The position numbers were made by a program, and so were the translations under genes. Shown one piece after another: positions 25,822 to 34,399 of a stretch of DNA of 64,000 nt. Origin of the DNA: Nocardioides agri (lineage in GTDB: Bacteria; Actinomycetota; Actinomycetes; Propionibacteriales; Nocardioidaceae); NCBI RefSeq assembly GCF_013778305.1, contig NZ_JACEIC010000002.1, forward strand, positions 2,815,669-2,879,668, in the 5' to 3' direction. The number at the start of each line of letters is the position of its first letter. Position 1 is the stretch's first letter. The notes below the pieces were generated by a model. The model ran no database searches, was not told where the DNA came from, and saw nothing but the letters and a program-made list of their open reading frames with translations.

Positions 25822-27281
25822 CGCCTGGGGTCGAGGCCGTCGCCCGCCGCGCCCGGGAGGTCGTCCCGGCCGACGGGGTCGTCGACGACCCGGCCCGGCT
25901 GCGCACCTACGAGTGCGACGGGCTCGCGCACTACCGCGTGGTGCCGGCGCTGGTCGTGATCCCCGAGGACGCCGACCAGCTCGCGGCCGTCGTCCGTGCG
26001 TGCGCCGAGCACCGGGTGCCGTTCGTCGCCCGCGGGTCCGGCACCGGGCTCTCGGGTGGCGCGCTCCCGCACGCCGAGGGCGTGCTCGTGGTGACCTCGA
26101 GGATGCGCGCGATCCGCGCCGTGCGCCGCGACGACCAGCGCGCCGTCGTCGAGCCCGGAGTCATCAACCTCGACGTGACGCGCGCGGCCACGCCGTACGG
26201 CTACTACTACGCGCCCGACCCCTCGAGCCAGCAGATCTGCTCGATCGGCGGCAACGTCGCGGAGAACTCCGGCGGCGCCCACTGCCTCAAGTACGGCTTC
26301 ACGACCAACCACGTGCTGGCCGCCGACTTCGTCACCGCGGACGGCGACCGGGTGCGGCTCGGCGGCGGCGCTCCCGACAGTCCGGGCTACGACCTGCTCG
26401 GTGCGGTCGTCGGGTCGGAGGGCACGCTCGGCATCGTCACGGAGGTGACCGTGCGGCTGGTCCGGCTGCCCGAGGAGGTGCGCACCCTCCTCGTCGGGTT
26501 CGGCTCCACCGACCAGGCAGGCGCGGCCGTCTCCGCGATCATCGCCGCCGGCGTCGTGCCGGCCGCGATCGAGATGATGGACGAGCTCGCGATCGAGGCC
26601 GCGGAGGAGGCCGTGCACTGCGGCTACCCCGAGGGCGCGGGTGCCGTGCTGGTGATCGAGCTCGACGGGCCGGCGGTCGAGGTCGAGGCGGAGTACGCCG
26701 CGGTCGAGCGGCTGTGCCGCGACAACGGCGCCTTCGAGCAGCGCGTGGCGACCGACCCCGCGGAGCGGGCGCTGATCTGGAAGGGCCGCAAGTCCGCCTT
26801 CGCGGCCGTCGGCCGGATCAGCCCCGACTACATCGTCCAGGACGGCGTGATCCCGCGGACCGCGCTGCCCCAGGTGCTCGCCGCGATCGCCGAGCTCTCC
26901 GCCACCTCGGGCGTCCGGGTCGCCAACGTCTTCCACGCCGGCGACGGCAACCTGCACCCGCTCGTGCTCTTCGACGAGGCACGTCCCGGAGAGGCCGAGG
27001 CGGCCGAGGAGGTCAGCGGCGCGATCCTCGACCTGTGCATCAGCCACGGCGGCTCGATCACCGGCGAGCACGGCGTCGGGATGGACAAGGCGAAGTTCAT
27101 GCCGCGGATGTACGACGAGGCCGACCTCGACACCATGCAGCTGGTGCGCTGCGCCTTCGACCCGCAGTCGATCGCCAACCCCGGCAAGGTGTTCCCGACC
27201 CCACGGCTGTGCGGCGAGGTGCCCGGCAGGCACAAGGGTGCGCACCCGGCGCAGGAGGCCGGGTTGGCGGAGGTGTTCTGA
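25818..27281 (+). CDS. glcD: Glycolate oxidase FAD-binding subunit
   Basis: A 487-residue FAD-linked oxidase. The N-terminal PCMH-type FAD domain is FVARGSGTGLSGGALP and GGNVAENSGGAHCLKYG, with GSEGTLGIVTEVTVRL. The C-terminal oxidase domain has FHAGDGNLHPLV and GGSITGEHGVGMDK. It oxidises glycolate (or D-lactate) to the keto acid together with the E and F subunits. Malate synthase next to it favours glycolate. Both ends overlap neighbours by 4 and 1 bases, indicating coupled translation. Confidence 0.93.
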   Translation: MTPGVEAVARRAREVVPADGVVDDPARLRTYECDGLAHYRVVPALVVIPEDADQLAAVVRACAEHRVPFVARGSGTGLSGGALPHAEGVLVVTSRMRAIRAVRRDDQRAVVEPGVINLDVTRAATPYGYYYAPDPSSQQICSIGGNVAENSGGAHCLKYGFTTNHVLAADFVTADGDRVRLGGGAPDSPGYDLLGAVVGSEGTLGIVTEVTVRLVRLPEEVRTLLVGFGSTDQAGAAVSAIIAAGVVPAAIEMMDELAIEAAEEAVHCGYPEGAGAVLVIELDGPAVEVEAEYAAVERLCRDNGAFEQRVATDPAERALIWKGRKSAFAAVGRISPDYIVQDGVIPRTALPQVLAAIAELSATSGVRVANVFHAGDGNLHPLVLFDEARPGEAEAAEEVSGAILDLCISHGGSITGEHGVGMDKAKFMPRMYDEADLDTMQLVRCAFDPQSIANPGKVFPTPRLCGEVPGRHKGAHPAQEAGLAEVF

Positions 27282-28378
27282 TGACGACCGTCGCCGTGGC
27301 CCGGCCCTCGACCACCGCGGAGGTGGCAGAGGTCCTCCGGGACGCGGCGGCGCGCGGGCACACCGTCGTCCCCACCGGCCGCGGCACCAAGCTGTCGTGG
27401 GGGATGCCGGTCGAGCCCGACGTGCTCGTCGACCTCAGCGGCATGGACCGGGTGGTCGACCACCAGGCCGGCGACCTCATCGTCGTCGCCGAGGCAGGCG
27501 CCCGGCTCGCGGACGTGCAGGCCCTCGTCGGTGGTGCGCGGCAGCGGCTCGCGCTCGACGAGACGGTGCCCGGCGCCAGCATCGGCGGCACGATCGCGAC
27601 CAACGCGTCCGGCCCGCAGCGCCTGCTGGCCGGCACCGCGCGGGACCTGCTCATCGGCGTCACGGTCGTGCGCGCCGACGGCGTCGTGGCCAAGGCCGGT
27701 GGCCGGGTCGTCAAGAACGTCGCGGGCTACGACGTCGGCAAGCTCATGGTCGGTTCCTTCGGCACGCTCGCGGTCGTCACCGAGGCCGTGTTCCGCCTGC
27801 ACCCCGAGCCGGAGGCGCGGCGCTGGGTGAGCGTCGAGCCGGACGACCTCCCCGACGCCGTCCGCGCCGTCGTGCACTCGCAGGCCGCTCCGTGGGCGGT
27901 CGAGGTCGACGGGGGCACGCTGTCGGTCCTGCTCGGTGGGCGGACCGACGGGGTCGACGCCCGCGCCCGCACGATCGCCGACCTGGTCGGCGGCGACGTC
28001 TCCAGCACCGCTCCACCCTGGTGGGGCACCTGCCCGTGGGCCGAGGGCGAGACCGGCCTCAAGATCACTTTCCTGCTGTCCGGCCTGCGCGACGTGCTCG
28101 CCGCCGCGGCCGACGTGGGCGCCCGGGTGCGGGGGTCCGCCGGGTCCGGGGTCGTGCACGCCGCGGTCGCCGACGGCGTACCCGATGCGCTGGCGCGGCT
28201 GCGGGAGGCCGCCGCCCGCCACGACGGCACGGTCGTCGTGGTCGACGCACCGCCCGAGGTGAAGGCTGCTGTCGACGTCTGGGGGCCGGTGCCGGCGCTC
28301 GACCTGATGCGGCGGGTGAAGCGCGAGTTCGACCCCGACCACCGGCTCTCGCCCGGCCGCTTCGTGGGAGGCATCTGA
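27281..28378 (+). CDS. glcE: Glycolate oxidase subunit GlcE
   Basis: A 365-residue FAD-binding subunit shorter than GlcD. It has PTGRGTKLSWG, GASIGGTIATNASGPQRL and VVKNVAGYDVGKLMVGSFGTLAVV in the FAD domain, and the C-terminal KREFDPDHRLSPGRF. ATG 27281 shares its A with the TGA of glcD; GGAGGTG lies upstream. It works in the membrane-associated glycolate oxidase complex. Confidence 0.92.
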   Translation: MTTVAVARPSTTAEVAEVLRDAAARGHTVVPTGRGTKLSWGMPVEPDVLVDLSGMDRVVDHQAGDLIVVAEAGARLADVQALVGGARQRLALDETVPGASIGGTIATNASGPQRLLAGTARDLLIGVTVVRADGVVAKAGGRVVKNVAGYDVGKLMVGSFGTLAVVTEAVFRLHPEPEARRWVSVEPDDLPDAVRAVVHSQAAPWAVEVDGGTLSVLLGGRTDGVDARARTIADLVGGDVSSTAPPWWGTCPWAEGETGLKITFLLSGLRDVLAAAADVGARVRGSAGSGVVHAAVADGVPDALARLREAAARHDGTVVVVDAPPEVKAAVDVWGPVPALDLMRRVKREFDPDHRLSPGRFVGGI

Positions 28379-29622
28379 TGGGCCCGGACCCGGAGCTGGT
28401 CGACGACTGCGTGCACTGCGGCTTCTGCCTGCCGACCTGCCCGACCTACGTGCTCTGGGGCGAGGAGATGGACTCGCCGCGCGGCCGCATCCACCTGATG
28501 CAGCAGCACGTCGAGGGCGCACCGCTGACCGACGCGATGGTCGGCCACTGGGACGCCTGCCTCGGCTGCATGGCCTGCGTGACCGCGTGTCCCTCGGGCG
28601 TGCGCTACGACCGGCTCATCCAGCAGACCCGCGCCGAGGTCGAGGCCGAGCACGAGCGACCCCGGTCCGAGAGGGCGCTGCGCCGGCTGATCTTCTCGGT
28701 GTTCCCCTACCCGCGCCGGCTCCGGGTGCTCGCCGGACCGCTGCGGCTCGCCCAGCGCACCGGCCTCGACCGAGCCGTCCGCCGGACCGGGCTGCTCGAC
28801 CGGGTCGCGCCGTCGCTCGCGGCGATGGAGCGACTGGCACCCCGGCTGACGAAGCCCGAGCCGCTGCCCGCGCGCGCACCCGCGGCCGGCGTACGCCGCG
28901 CGACCGTCGGGCTGCTGACCGGCTGCGTGCAGGGCGCGTTCTTCCCCGGGGTCAACGCCGCCACGGTGCGGGTGCTCCAGGCCGAGGGCTGCGACGTCGT
29001 GATCCCGCCGGAGCAGGGGTGCTGCGGTGCGCTGTCTGCGCACAGTGGGCGCGAGGCGGAGGCGCAGGGGTTCGCTCGGGCGGTGGTCGACGCCTTCGCG
29101 TCGGCCGAGGTCGACTACGTCGTCGTCAACGCCGCCGGCTGCGGCTCGGTCATGAAGGAGTACGCCGAACTGCTCGGCCCCGAGGCGCAGGCCTTCCAGG
29201 ACAAGGTGCGCGACATCGCCGAGCTGCTCGACGAGCTCGGCCCGGTCGCGACCCGGCACCCGCTGGAGATGTCCGTGGCCTACCACGACGCCTGCCACCT
29301 CGGGCACGCCCAGGGCGTGCGCGTCCAGCCGCGCAGGCTGCTGACCGCGATCCCCGGCCTGGAGCTGCGCGAGATCGCCGAGAGCGAGCTCTGCTGCGGC
29401 TCGGCCGGCATCTACAACCTGCTCAACCCCGAGCCTGCCCGCGAGCTCGGGGACCGCAAGGCGGCGAACATCGTCGCCACCGGCGCGGACGTGCTCGTCA
29501 CCGCCAACCCCGGCTGCCTCATGCAGGTGGCCGCCGCGATCGAGGGAGCTGACCACCCGATGCGGCTCGCCCACACGGTCGAGGTGCTGGACGCCTCGAT
29601 CAGGGGGTACCGCCTGGACTGA
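28378..29622 (+). CDS. glcF: Glycolate oxidase iron-sulfur subunit
   Basis: A 414-residue protein. Two 4Fe-4S motifs near the N-terminus are CVHCGFCLPTCPTY and CLGCMACVTACPSG. Two CCG domains follow, with GCVQGAFFPGVN and CCGALSAHSG in the first, and HDACHLGHAQGV and ELCCGSAGIYNLL in the second. It carries electrons from the flavin subunits to the quinone pool. It overlaps glcE by 1 base and is followed 31 bases later by the permease. Confidence 0.93.
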   Translation: MGPDPELVDDCVHCGFCLPTCPTYVLWGEEMDSPRGRIHLMQQHVEGAPLTDAMVGHWDACLGCMACVTACPSGVRYDRLIQQTRAEVEAEHERPRSERALRRLIFSVFPYPRRLRVLAGPLRLAQRTGLDRAVRRTGLLDRVAPSLAAMERLAPRLTKPEPLPARAPAAGVRRATVGLLTGCVQGAFFPGVNAATVRVLQAEGCDVVIPPEQGCCGALSAHSGREAEAQGFARAVVDAFASAEVDYVVVNAAGCGSVMKEYAELLGPEAQAFQDKVRDIAELLDELGPVATRHPLEMSVAYHDACHLGHAQGVRVQPRRLLTAIPGLELREIAESELCCGSAGIYNLLNPEPARELGDRKAANIVATGADVLVTANPGCLMQVAAAIEGADHPMRLAHTVEVLDASIRGYRLD

Positions 29623-29653
29623 GCCCATCCACTCACCTGGGGAAGTGGTCGCC

Positions 29654-31321
29654 ATGTTCCAGCAAGACCTCGACCCGGTCGGCGGTTCGCTGGCCCTCAG
29701 TGCACTCTGCGGTGCGCTGCCACTGATCACCCTGTTCGTGCTCCTCGGCGGCCTCAAGGTGCGCGCCTGGCTCGCCGGCCTCGCCTCGCTCGCGGTCGCC
29801 CTCGCGGTCGCCGTCGTGCTGTTCTCGATGCCGGTCGACCAGGCCCTGCTGGCCGGCGTCGAGGGTGCGGCGTTCGGCTTCTTCCCGATCCTCTGGATCG
29901 TCGTCAACGCCATCTGGGTCTACAACCTGACGGTCGAGACCGGCTACTTCGACGTGCTGCGGCGGTCCTTCGAGAAGGTCAGCGCCGACCAGCGGATCCA
30001 GGCGATCATCATCGCGTTCTGCTTCGGCGCGCTGCTCGAGGCGTTGGCCGGCTTCGGCACCCCGGTCGCGATCACGGTCGTGATGCTGATGGCGCTGGGC
30101 TTCGAGCCGCTCAAGGCGGCGGCCGTCTCGCTGATCGCCAACACCGCACCGGTCGCGTTCGGCGCGCTGGCCACACCGATCACCACGCTGGCGACCGTGA
30201 CCTCGGGCGCCAACGACGACCCCGGGCTCACCGTCGACACCCTCGGCGCGATGGTCGGCCGGCAGACGCCGATCCTCGCGATCGTCGTGCCGCTGATCCT
30301 CGTGGGCGTCGTCGACGGGCGCCGCGGCGTACGCCAGTGCTGGCTCCCGGCGATGGTCTGCGGCGTGGCGTTCGGCCTCTCCCAGTTCGCCGCCGCCAAC
30401 TACGTCTCCGTGCCGCTCGCCGACATCGTCGCCTCGCTGGTCGCCGCCGCTGCCGTCGTCGTGCTGCTGCAGCTCTGGTCGCCGGGGGAGGAGCTGCGCT
30501 CGGAGCCGCCCGCCGCTGCCGGGGAGCCGGGTGGCCGCGGCGGGCTCGCGGTCTCGGCGCCGTCCCAGGTCGACACCCGCACCGACGTGCTCAAGGCCTA
30601 CGCGCCGTACGCCGTGATCATCGCGATCTTCTCGATCACCAACATCACCGCGGTGAAGGAGTGGCTGGCCGAGAGGCCGTGGACCTACGCCTTCGACTGG
30701 CCCGGCCTCGACGTGCTCAACCCGGCGGGCGAGCCGGTGTCGACGACGACGTTCAACCTCAACTGGCTGCCCGCCGCGGGCACGCTGATGATCCTGGCCG
30801 GGGTCGTGACCTGCCTGATCCTGCGCATCGGCCCGATGACCGCACTGCGCACCTACGGGCGCACCTACGTCGAGCTGCGCTCCGCGATCCTCACCGTGAT
30901 GGCGGTGCTCGCGCTGGCCTACGTGATGAACCTGTCCGGGCAGACCTCCGCGCTGGCCGCGTGGCTCGCCGGGGCGGGCAGCGCCTTCGCGCTGCTGTCG
31001 CCGATCCTGGGGTGGCTGGGCGTGGCGGTCACCGGGTCCGACACCTCCTCCAATGCCCTCTTCGGCGGCCTCCAGGTGCAGACCGCGGCGAAGGCCGGCC
31101 TCGACCCGGTGCTGATGGCGGCGGCGAACTCGTCGGGCGGCGTGCTCGGCAAGATGGTCAGCCCGCAGAACCTCGCGATCGCCGCTGCCGCCGTGGGCAT
31201 GGCCGGCCGTGAGGGCGACATCTTCCGCAAGGTGCTCGGGTGGAGCCTCGTGCTGCTGGTGCTGATGTGCGCGATCGTCGGGCTGCAGTCGACGCCGGTG
31301 CTGGGCTGGATGGTGCCCTAG
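29654..31321 (+). CDS. Glycolate/L-lactate permease (LctP family)
   Basis: A 555-residue LctP-type transporter with about 12 to 14 hydrophobic segments. Family motifs include GALLEALAGFGTPVAIT, NTAPVAFGALATPITTL, GWLGVAVTGSDTSSNALFG and SSGGVLGKMVSPQNLAIA. Position behind aceB-glcDEF favours glycolate as the main substrate (GlcA-like), by proton symport. ATG 29654 is favoured over GTG 29645 because GGGGAA lies at a usable distance. Its stop overlaps the convergent acetyltransferase by 4 bases. Confidence 0.88.
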   Translation: MFQQDLDPVGGSLALSALCGALPLITLFVLLGGLKVRAWLAGLASLAVALAVAVVLFSMPVDQALLAGVEGAAFGFFPILWIVVNAIWVYNLTVETGYFDVLRRSFEKVSADQRIQAIIIAFCFGALLEALAGFGTPVAITVVMLMALGFEPLKAAAVSLIANTAPVAFGALATPITTLATVTSGANDDPGLTVDTLGAMVGRQTPILAIVVPLILVGVVDGRRGVRQCWLPAMVCGVAFGLSQFAAANYVSVPLADIVASLVAAAAVVVLLQLWSPGEELRSEPPAAAGEPGGRGGLAVSAPSQVDTRTDVLKAYAPYAVIIAIFSITNITAVKEWLAERPWTYAFDWPGLDVLNPAGEPVSTTTFNLNWLPAAGTLMILAGVVTCLILRIGPMTALRTYGRTYVELRSAILTVMAVLALAYVMNLSGQTSALAAWLAGAGSAFALLSPILGWLGVAVTGSDTSSNALFGGLQVQTAAKAGLDPVLMAAANSSGGVLGKMVSPQNLAIAAAAVGMAGREGDIFRKVLGWSLVLLVLMCAIVGLQSTPVLGWMVP

Positions 31322-32577
31322 AACCCGACGGCCGCGGCCGGCGGGACGTCGGTGCGCAGCGCCCGCCAGAGCTCGCGGGCCGTGCCGGCGCGCGCCTCGG
31401 TCACCTGCCCCGCCCGCACCAGGCCGACGAGGTTGCCGCCTCCGGTGTACGCCGCGCCGAGCGCCGCGACCGGGAGCCGCAGGTCGGCCTCGGCGTCGGT
31501 CCGCTCGGCCGTGGCGCTGCCGTCGGCGTCGGCCACGATCCGCCAGCGCCCGTCGTTCCAGGGGGCGGCCGTGTCGTCGACCTGCACGACGACGTCGCAC
31601 GGCGCGCTCCAGGTGCGGGCGGCGAGCGCCTCGGGGAGGTCGACGATCCGGATCCACAGGCTGTCGTAGGTCTCGATCGACGACGTGCCGCGGGGACCTC
31701 CGGCCCAGGCGAGCACGGGGTCCTCGCTGCTGATGCTGCGCAGCTTGACGCTCCCCATCAGGTCGAAGTCGACGAGCCGGCGCAGCAGCGCGAGCCGGGT
31801 CGCGGGCGCGCCCACGACCTTCCAGGCCTCGAGCTTGCCGGACGGCCGCGCCCGCTCCCACTTGTGCTCGCGGCGGAAGACCGCGAACCCCACGTCCTCG
31901 CCGTCGCGCCGGGCGAAGAGCACCCGCCACGGCTCCTTGTCGCGCAGCTCCTCGGGATGGGTCACGCAGATCCGCTCGTAGTAGCCGAGCGAGCCCACCA
32001 CCTCGCCGGACTCGGCGTGCGCGCGGTGACACGCCCGCATCCGCTCCGGAAGGCCGGGGTCGGTGATCGTGACCATCTGCGTGGTGACGGTGCCGGCGTC
32101 GGCGTCGAGGCCGGGTGCCGTGAGGGTGGCGCCGCGGGAGAGCATGACCTCGAGCTCCAGCGAGGAGAGGCCGTACCCGTACCGGCCGTAGATCGCCGGC
32201 TCGCTCGCGTGCAGCGCCGACACGTGCGTGCCCGAGGTGTCGCGCACCTGCTCGAGGTGGTGGCGCATCATCGCCGTGAGCACGCCCTGCCGGCGGTGGT
32301 CGGGGTGCACGCCGACCCAGGTCAGCCCGGCGCACGGCACGAGTCGCGGCTCGCCGTCCGGACCGGGGAGGGCGAGCTCGAGCGGGAAGACGCCGTAGAC
32401 GCCGGGGTACGTCGCCGTCGCGGCACCGTCGATCTCGGCGGCGAAGCGCTGGTCGGCGGGCAGCCCCGTCAGCACCACGTCCGTCGCCGCGGGCAGCGGC
32501 TCCTGGAACCACACGGTGTCATCGGTGTTCCGGTAGCGGTCGGCGTCGGTGGCGATGCCCACGCGGATGTCGGTCAT
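31318..32577 (-). CDS. Eis-like GNAT N-acetyltransferase
   Basis: A 419-residue protein of the Eis family. The N-terminal GNAT fold has the acetyl-CoA-binding V-HPDHRRQGVLTAMM loop (about residues 85-105) and HASEPAIYGRYGYG. A second GNAT-like half and a C-terminal sterol-carrier-like domain follow, as expected for 400 to 410 residue Eis proteins. Members acetylate several amines on aminoglycosides or peptides and form hexamers. ATG 32577 fits the family start better than an in-frame ATG at 32589. It stands alone, convergent with the permease. Confidence 0.82.
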   Translation of the reverse strand: MTDIRVGIATDADRYRNTDDTVWFQEPLPAATDVVLTGLPADQRFAAEIDGAATATYPGVYGVFPLELALPGPDGEPRLVPCAGLTWVGVHPDHRRQGVLTAMMRHHLEQVRDTSGTHVSALHASEPAIYGRYGYGLSSLELEVMLSRGATLTAPGLDADAGTVTTQMVTITDPGLPERMRACHRAHAESGEVVGSLGYYERICVTHPEELRDKEPWRVLFARRDGEDVGFAVFRREHKWERARPSGKLEAWKVVGAPATRLALLRRLVDFDLMGSVKLRSISSEDPVLAWAGGPRGTSSIETYDSLWIRIVDLPEALAARTWSAPCDVVVQVDDTAAPWNDGRWRIVADADGSATAERTDAEADLRLPVAALGAAYTGGGNLVGLVRAGQVTEARAGTARELWRALRTDVPPAAAVGF

Positions 32578-32695
32578 GGCGCCAGCCAACCGGGGTCGGC
32601 GCCGAGGCTCAAGGGGATTACGCCTCGGCGGGTGCTGTCCTCACTCCGGATGTGGTGTCGTCGTCCTCCCGGGGGCGCCATTGTTCGTCCTCCGC

Positions 32696-32746
32696 CAGGT
32701 CCGTCAAGGGTTCGCTTCGCCGGCTTCGCCGCCCTTGACTGACCTG
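32696..32746. repeat. Palindromic repeat beyond the DUF222/HNH gene
   Basis: CAGGTC (32696) and GTCAAGGG (32703) are matched by CCCTTGAC (32732) and GACCTG (32741), a 14-bp stem with one bulged pair around a 21-base loop of TTCGC/CTTCG runs. It lies about 115 bases past the gene's stop. It looks like a REP-type element or a strong terminator. Confidence 0.65.
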
Positions 32747-32860
32747 TCTCCGGACGAGTTCGGCGCCTATCGGGAGGACGCCGACCTGCGGTCGGGCGCG
32801 CGGATGTTCCAGCGGTTAGGACGGAGTTTCTGGTGCACCTGGTGGATCAAGATCTCCGGT

Positions 32861-34093
32861 CTACGTCCGCCGGTGGAAGGCGACCTTGCCGGAGGGCTGC
32901 ATCCGGGCCTCGTAGGTGGTGTCGTGGATGCGGGCGTGGTGCCACGGGCACAGGGCGATGCCCTGATCGACGGTCGTCTTCCCTCCGTCGACCCACCGGG
33001 TCCCATGGTGGGTGTGGAGACCGAGCTTGCGGTCGCAGCCCTCGGCGCGGCAGCCCTGGTCACGGACCGTGATCGCGATGCGCTGGTACTTGGGGTGGAA
33101 CCGCCGCTCCCGGCCGACGTCGATGGGCACCGAGTCACCGCCGAGCACGACGGGGACGACGCCGGCCTCGCACAGCAGCCGCCGCGCGGCGCCGGGGGAG
33201 ATGCGGTCGCCGGTATCGAGGAGACCGGCCCGCTCGACCCGTCCCAACAGCGAGTCCTCGGTGATGGTGACGACCAGGGTGGCGGTGAGGCCGCCCAGCT
33301 TCGGCAGCTGCGCGACCGGGAAGCGCTCGATCAGAGCGCAGAACGCCTGCCCCATCGCCTCCGGGCCGGGCACCCACTCGACACCCGCGCCGTGGGTGGC
33401 GCGTTGGTGCTTGGGGGCGGTGATCGCGGCCAGCATCTTGCGCAGCGCGGCACCGTGGAACGTGGGGATGGTGAACCGGCCGTGGGTCTGGCCGTGGCCG
33501 TCGTCGTGCATCGTGAGGCGGCAGGCATTCATCGCCGACGCTTCCTCACGCGCCAGCACAGCGGCCTCATCCGCGTCGGCGGCGTCGGGGTCGATGACCT
33601 CGTAGAGCCGCTTGCCCAGGATCCGCAGGGCCTTGGCGTCGTGGTGGGCCGCTTCGGCCAGCAGGTGCTGCTCGGCGCGGGGCTGCACGTCGGCGGGGAG
33701 CCGGTCGACGGCCTGCACGATGACGCGGGCCTGGTCGACACAGACCCGCCCGGCGGCGAGCGCGGTCCGGGTCAGGGGGTGCTGCTCGAGGTCGTGCCCG
33801 AGCCGCACCGTCCGGTAGGTCTCGGCACGGGTCTGCTGGGTCTGGTGCGCCAGCCAGTTCGCGGCACTGGAGGCGGCCACCTCCTGGCCGACGTGGAGGT
33901 CGTCGGCATGGGCCGCGACGCGGGCCTTCAGCTCCGCCAACTTGGCCTCGGCACGATCCAGCGCGACAAGCGTGGCGGCGGTCTCGGACTCGTCCATCGA
34001 CCACACCGACGCCCCGGCCACAGCGTCGAGCTCCTGGTGGACACGGGCGGTCGCCACCGACACTCGGTGTCTGGGAGCGGCGATCGCTGTCAT
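32861..34093 (-). CDS. DUF222/HNH endonuclease-like protein (13E12 repeat family)
   Basis: A 410-residue protein with a helical DUF222 domain (about residues 30-300) and a C-terminal HNH zinc module: CRAEGCDRKLGLHTHHG then ALCPWHHARIHD. The central Asn of the HNH motif appears to be replaced by Gln (TTVDQGIAL), which is frequent in this family and makes nuclease activity uncertain. Such genes exist in many copies in actinobacterial genomes and behave like repeats. ATG 34093 is chosen because the DUF222 N-terminus starts there; the frame is open to 34366. Palindromes and a direct repeat flank it on both sides. Confidence 0.85.
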   Translation of the reverse strand: MTAIAAPRHRVSVATARVHQELDAVAGASVWSMDESETAATLVALDRAEAKLAELKARVAAHADDLHVGQEVAASSAANWLAHQTQQTRAETYRTVRLGHDLEQHPLTRTALAAGRVCVDQARVIVQAVDRLPADVQPRAEQHLLAEAAHHDAKALRILGKRLYEVIDPDAADADEAAVLAREEASAMNACRLTMHDDGHGQTHGRFTIPTFHGAALRKMLAAITAPKHQRATHGAGVEWVPGPEAMGQAFCALIERFPVAQLPKLGGLTATLVVTITEDSLLGRVERAGLLDTGDRISPGAARRLLCEAGVVPVVLGGDSVPIDVGRERRFHPKYQRIAITVRDQGCRAEGCDRKLGLHTHHGTRWVDGGKTTVDQGIALCPWHHARIHDTTYEARMQPSGKVAFHRRT

Positions 34094-34399
34094 AGAGAAA
34101 TCCAAGCACCGACCACCGACAGTCAGGTCCCCAGAACCCAGTCTTTGCCCGGTATGTGGACAATCCACAGGAACAATTTTGCGAGGGCGAGGGAGGCGGC
34201 CGGAAACCCGGAAAGAGACCGCTACCCCGCGCCCGCTTTGCTGCCTTGCGGCGCCGACCCCAAGCGACCCGCAAGCCGCTGTCGGGGGTCGGTGGTTTCG
34301 GGACAGGCGCGCTAGCGCGCCTTCCTCAACCACCGGTGCGGCCGGAAACCCGGAAAGCGACCGCAACCCAGAGCCCGCCGCGCCCGCCGCAGGCCGCTG
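34094..34399. repeat. Repeat-rich intergenic region with direct repeats and a compound palindrome
   Basis: This 306-base gap holds no credible gene. A direct repeat GCGGCCGGAAACCCGGAAAG occurs at 34196-34215 and 34338-34357, extended by a similar 12-base tail (AGACCGCTACCC, CGACCGCAACCC). Between the copies lies a compound palindrome at 34291-34334: GGTGGTT and AACCACC around the perfect 16-base GGCGCGCTAGCGCGCC. The paired repeats with a palindrome between look like a nested mobile or REP element inserted upstream of the HNH gene. Confidence 0.7.

Noticed and set aside
29633..32512. A 959-codon minus-strand frame
   Set aside because: It is antisense to the permease and out of frame with the Eis-like gene; composition is Arg/Gly/His-rich, typical of a high-GC shadow.
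32861..34093. HNH gene as a homing endonuclease in an intron or an IS transposase
   Set aside because: No intron structure or transposase motif is present; it is a standard DUF222/HNH gene.
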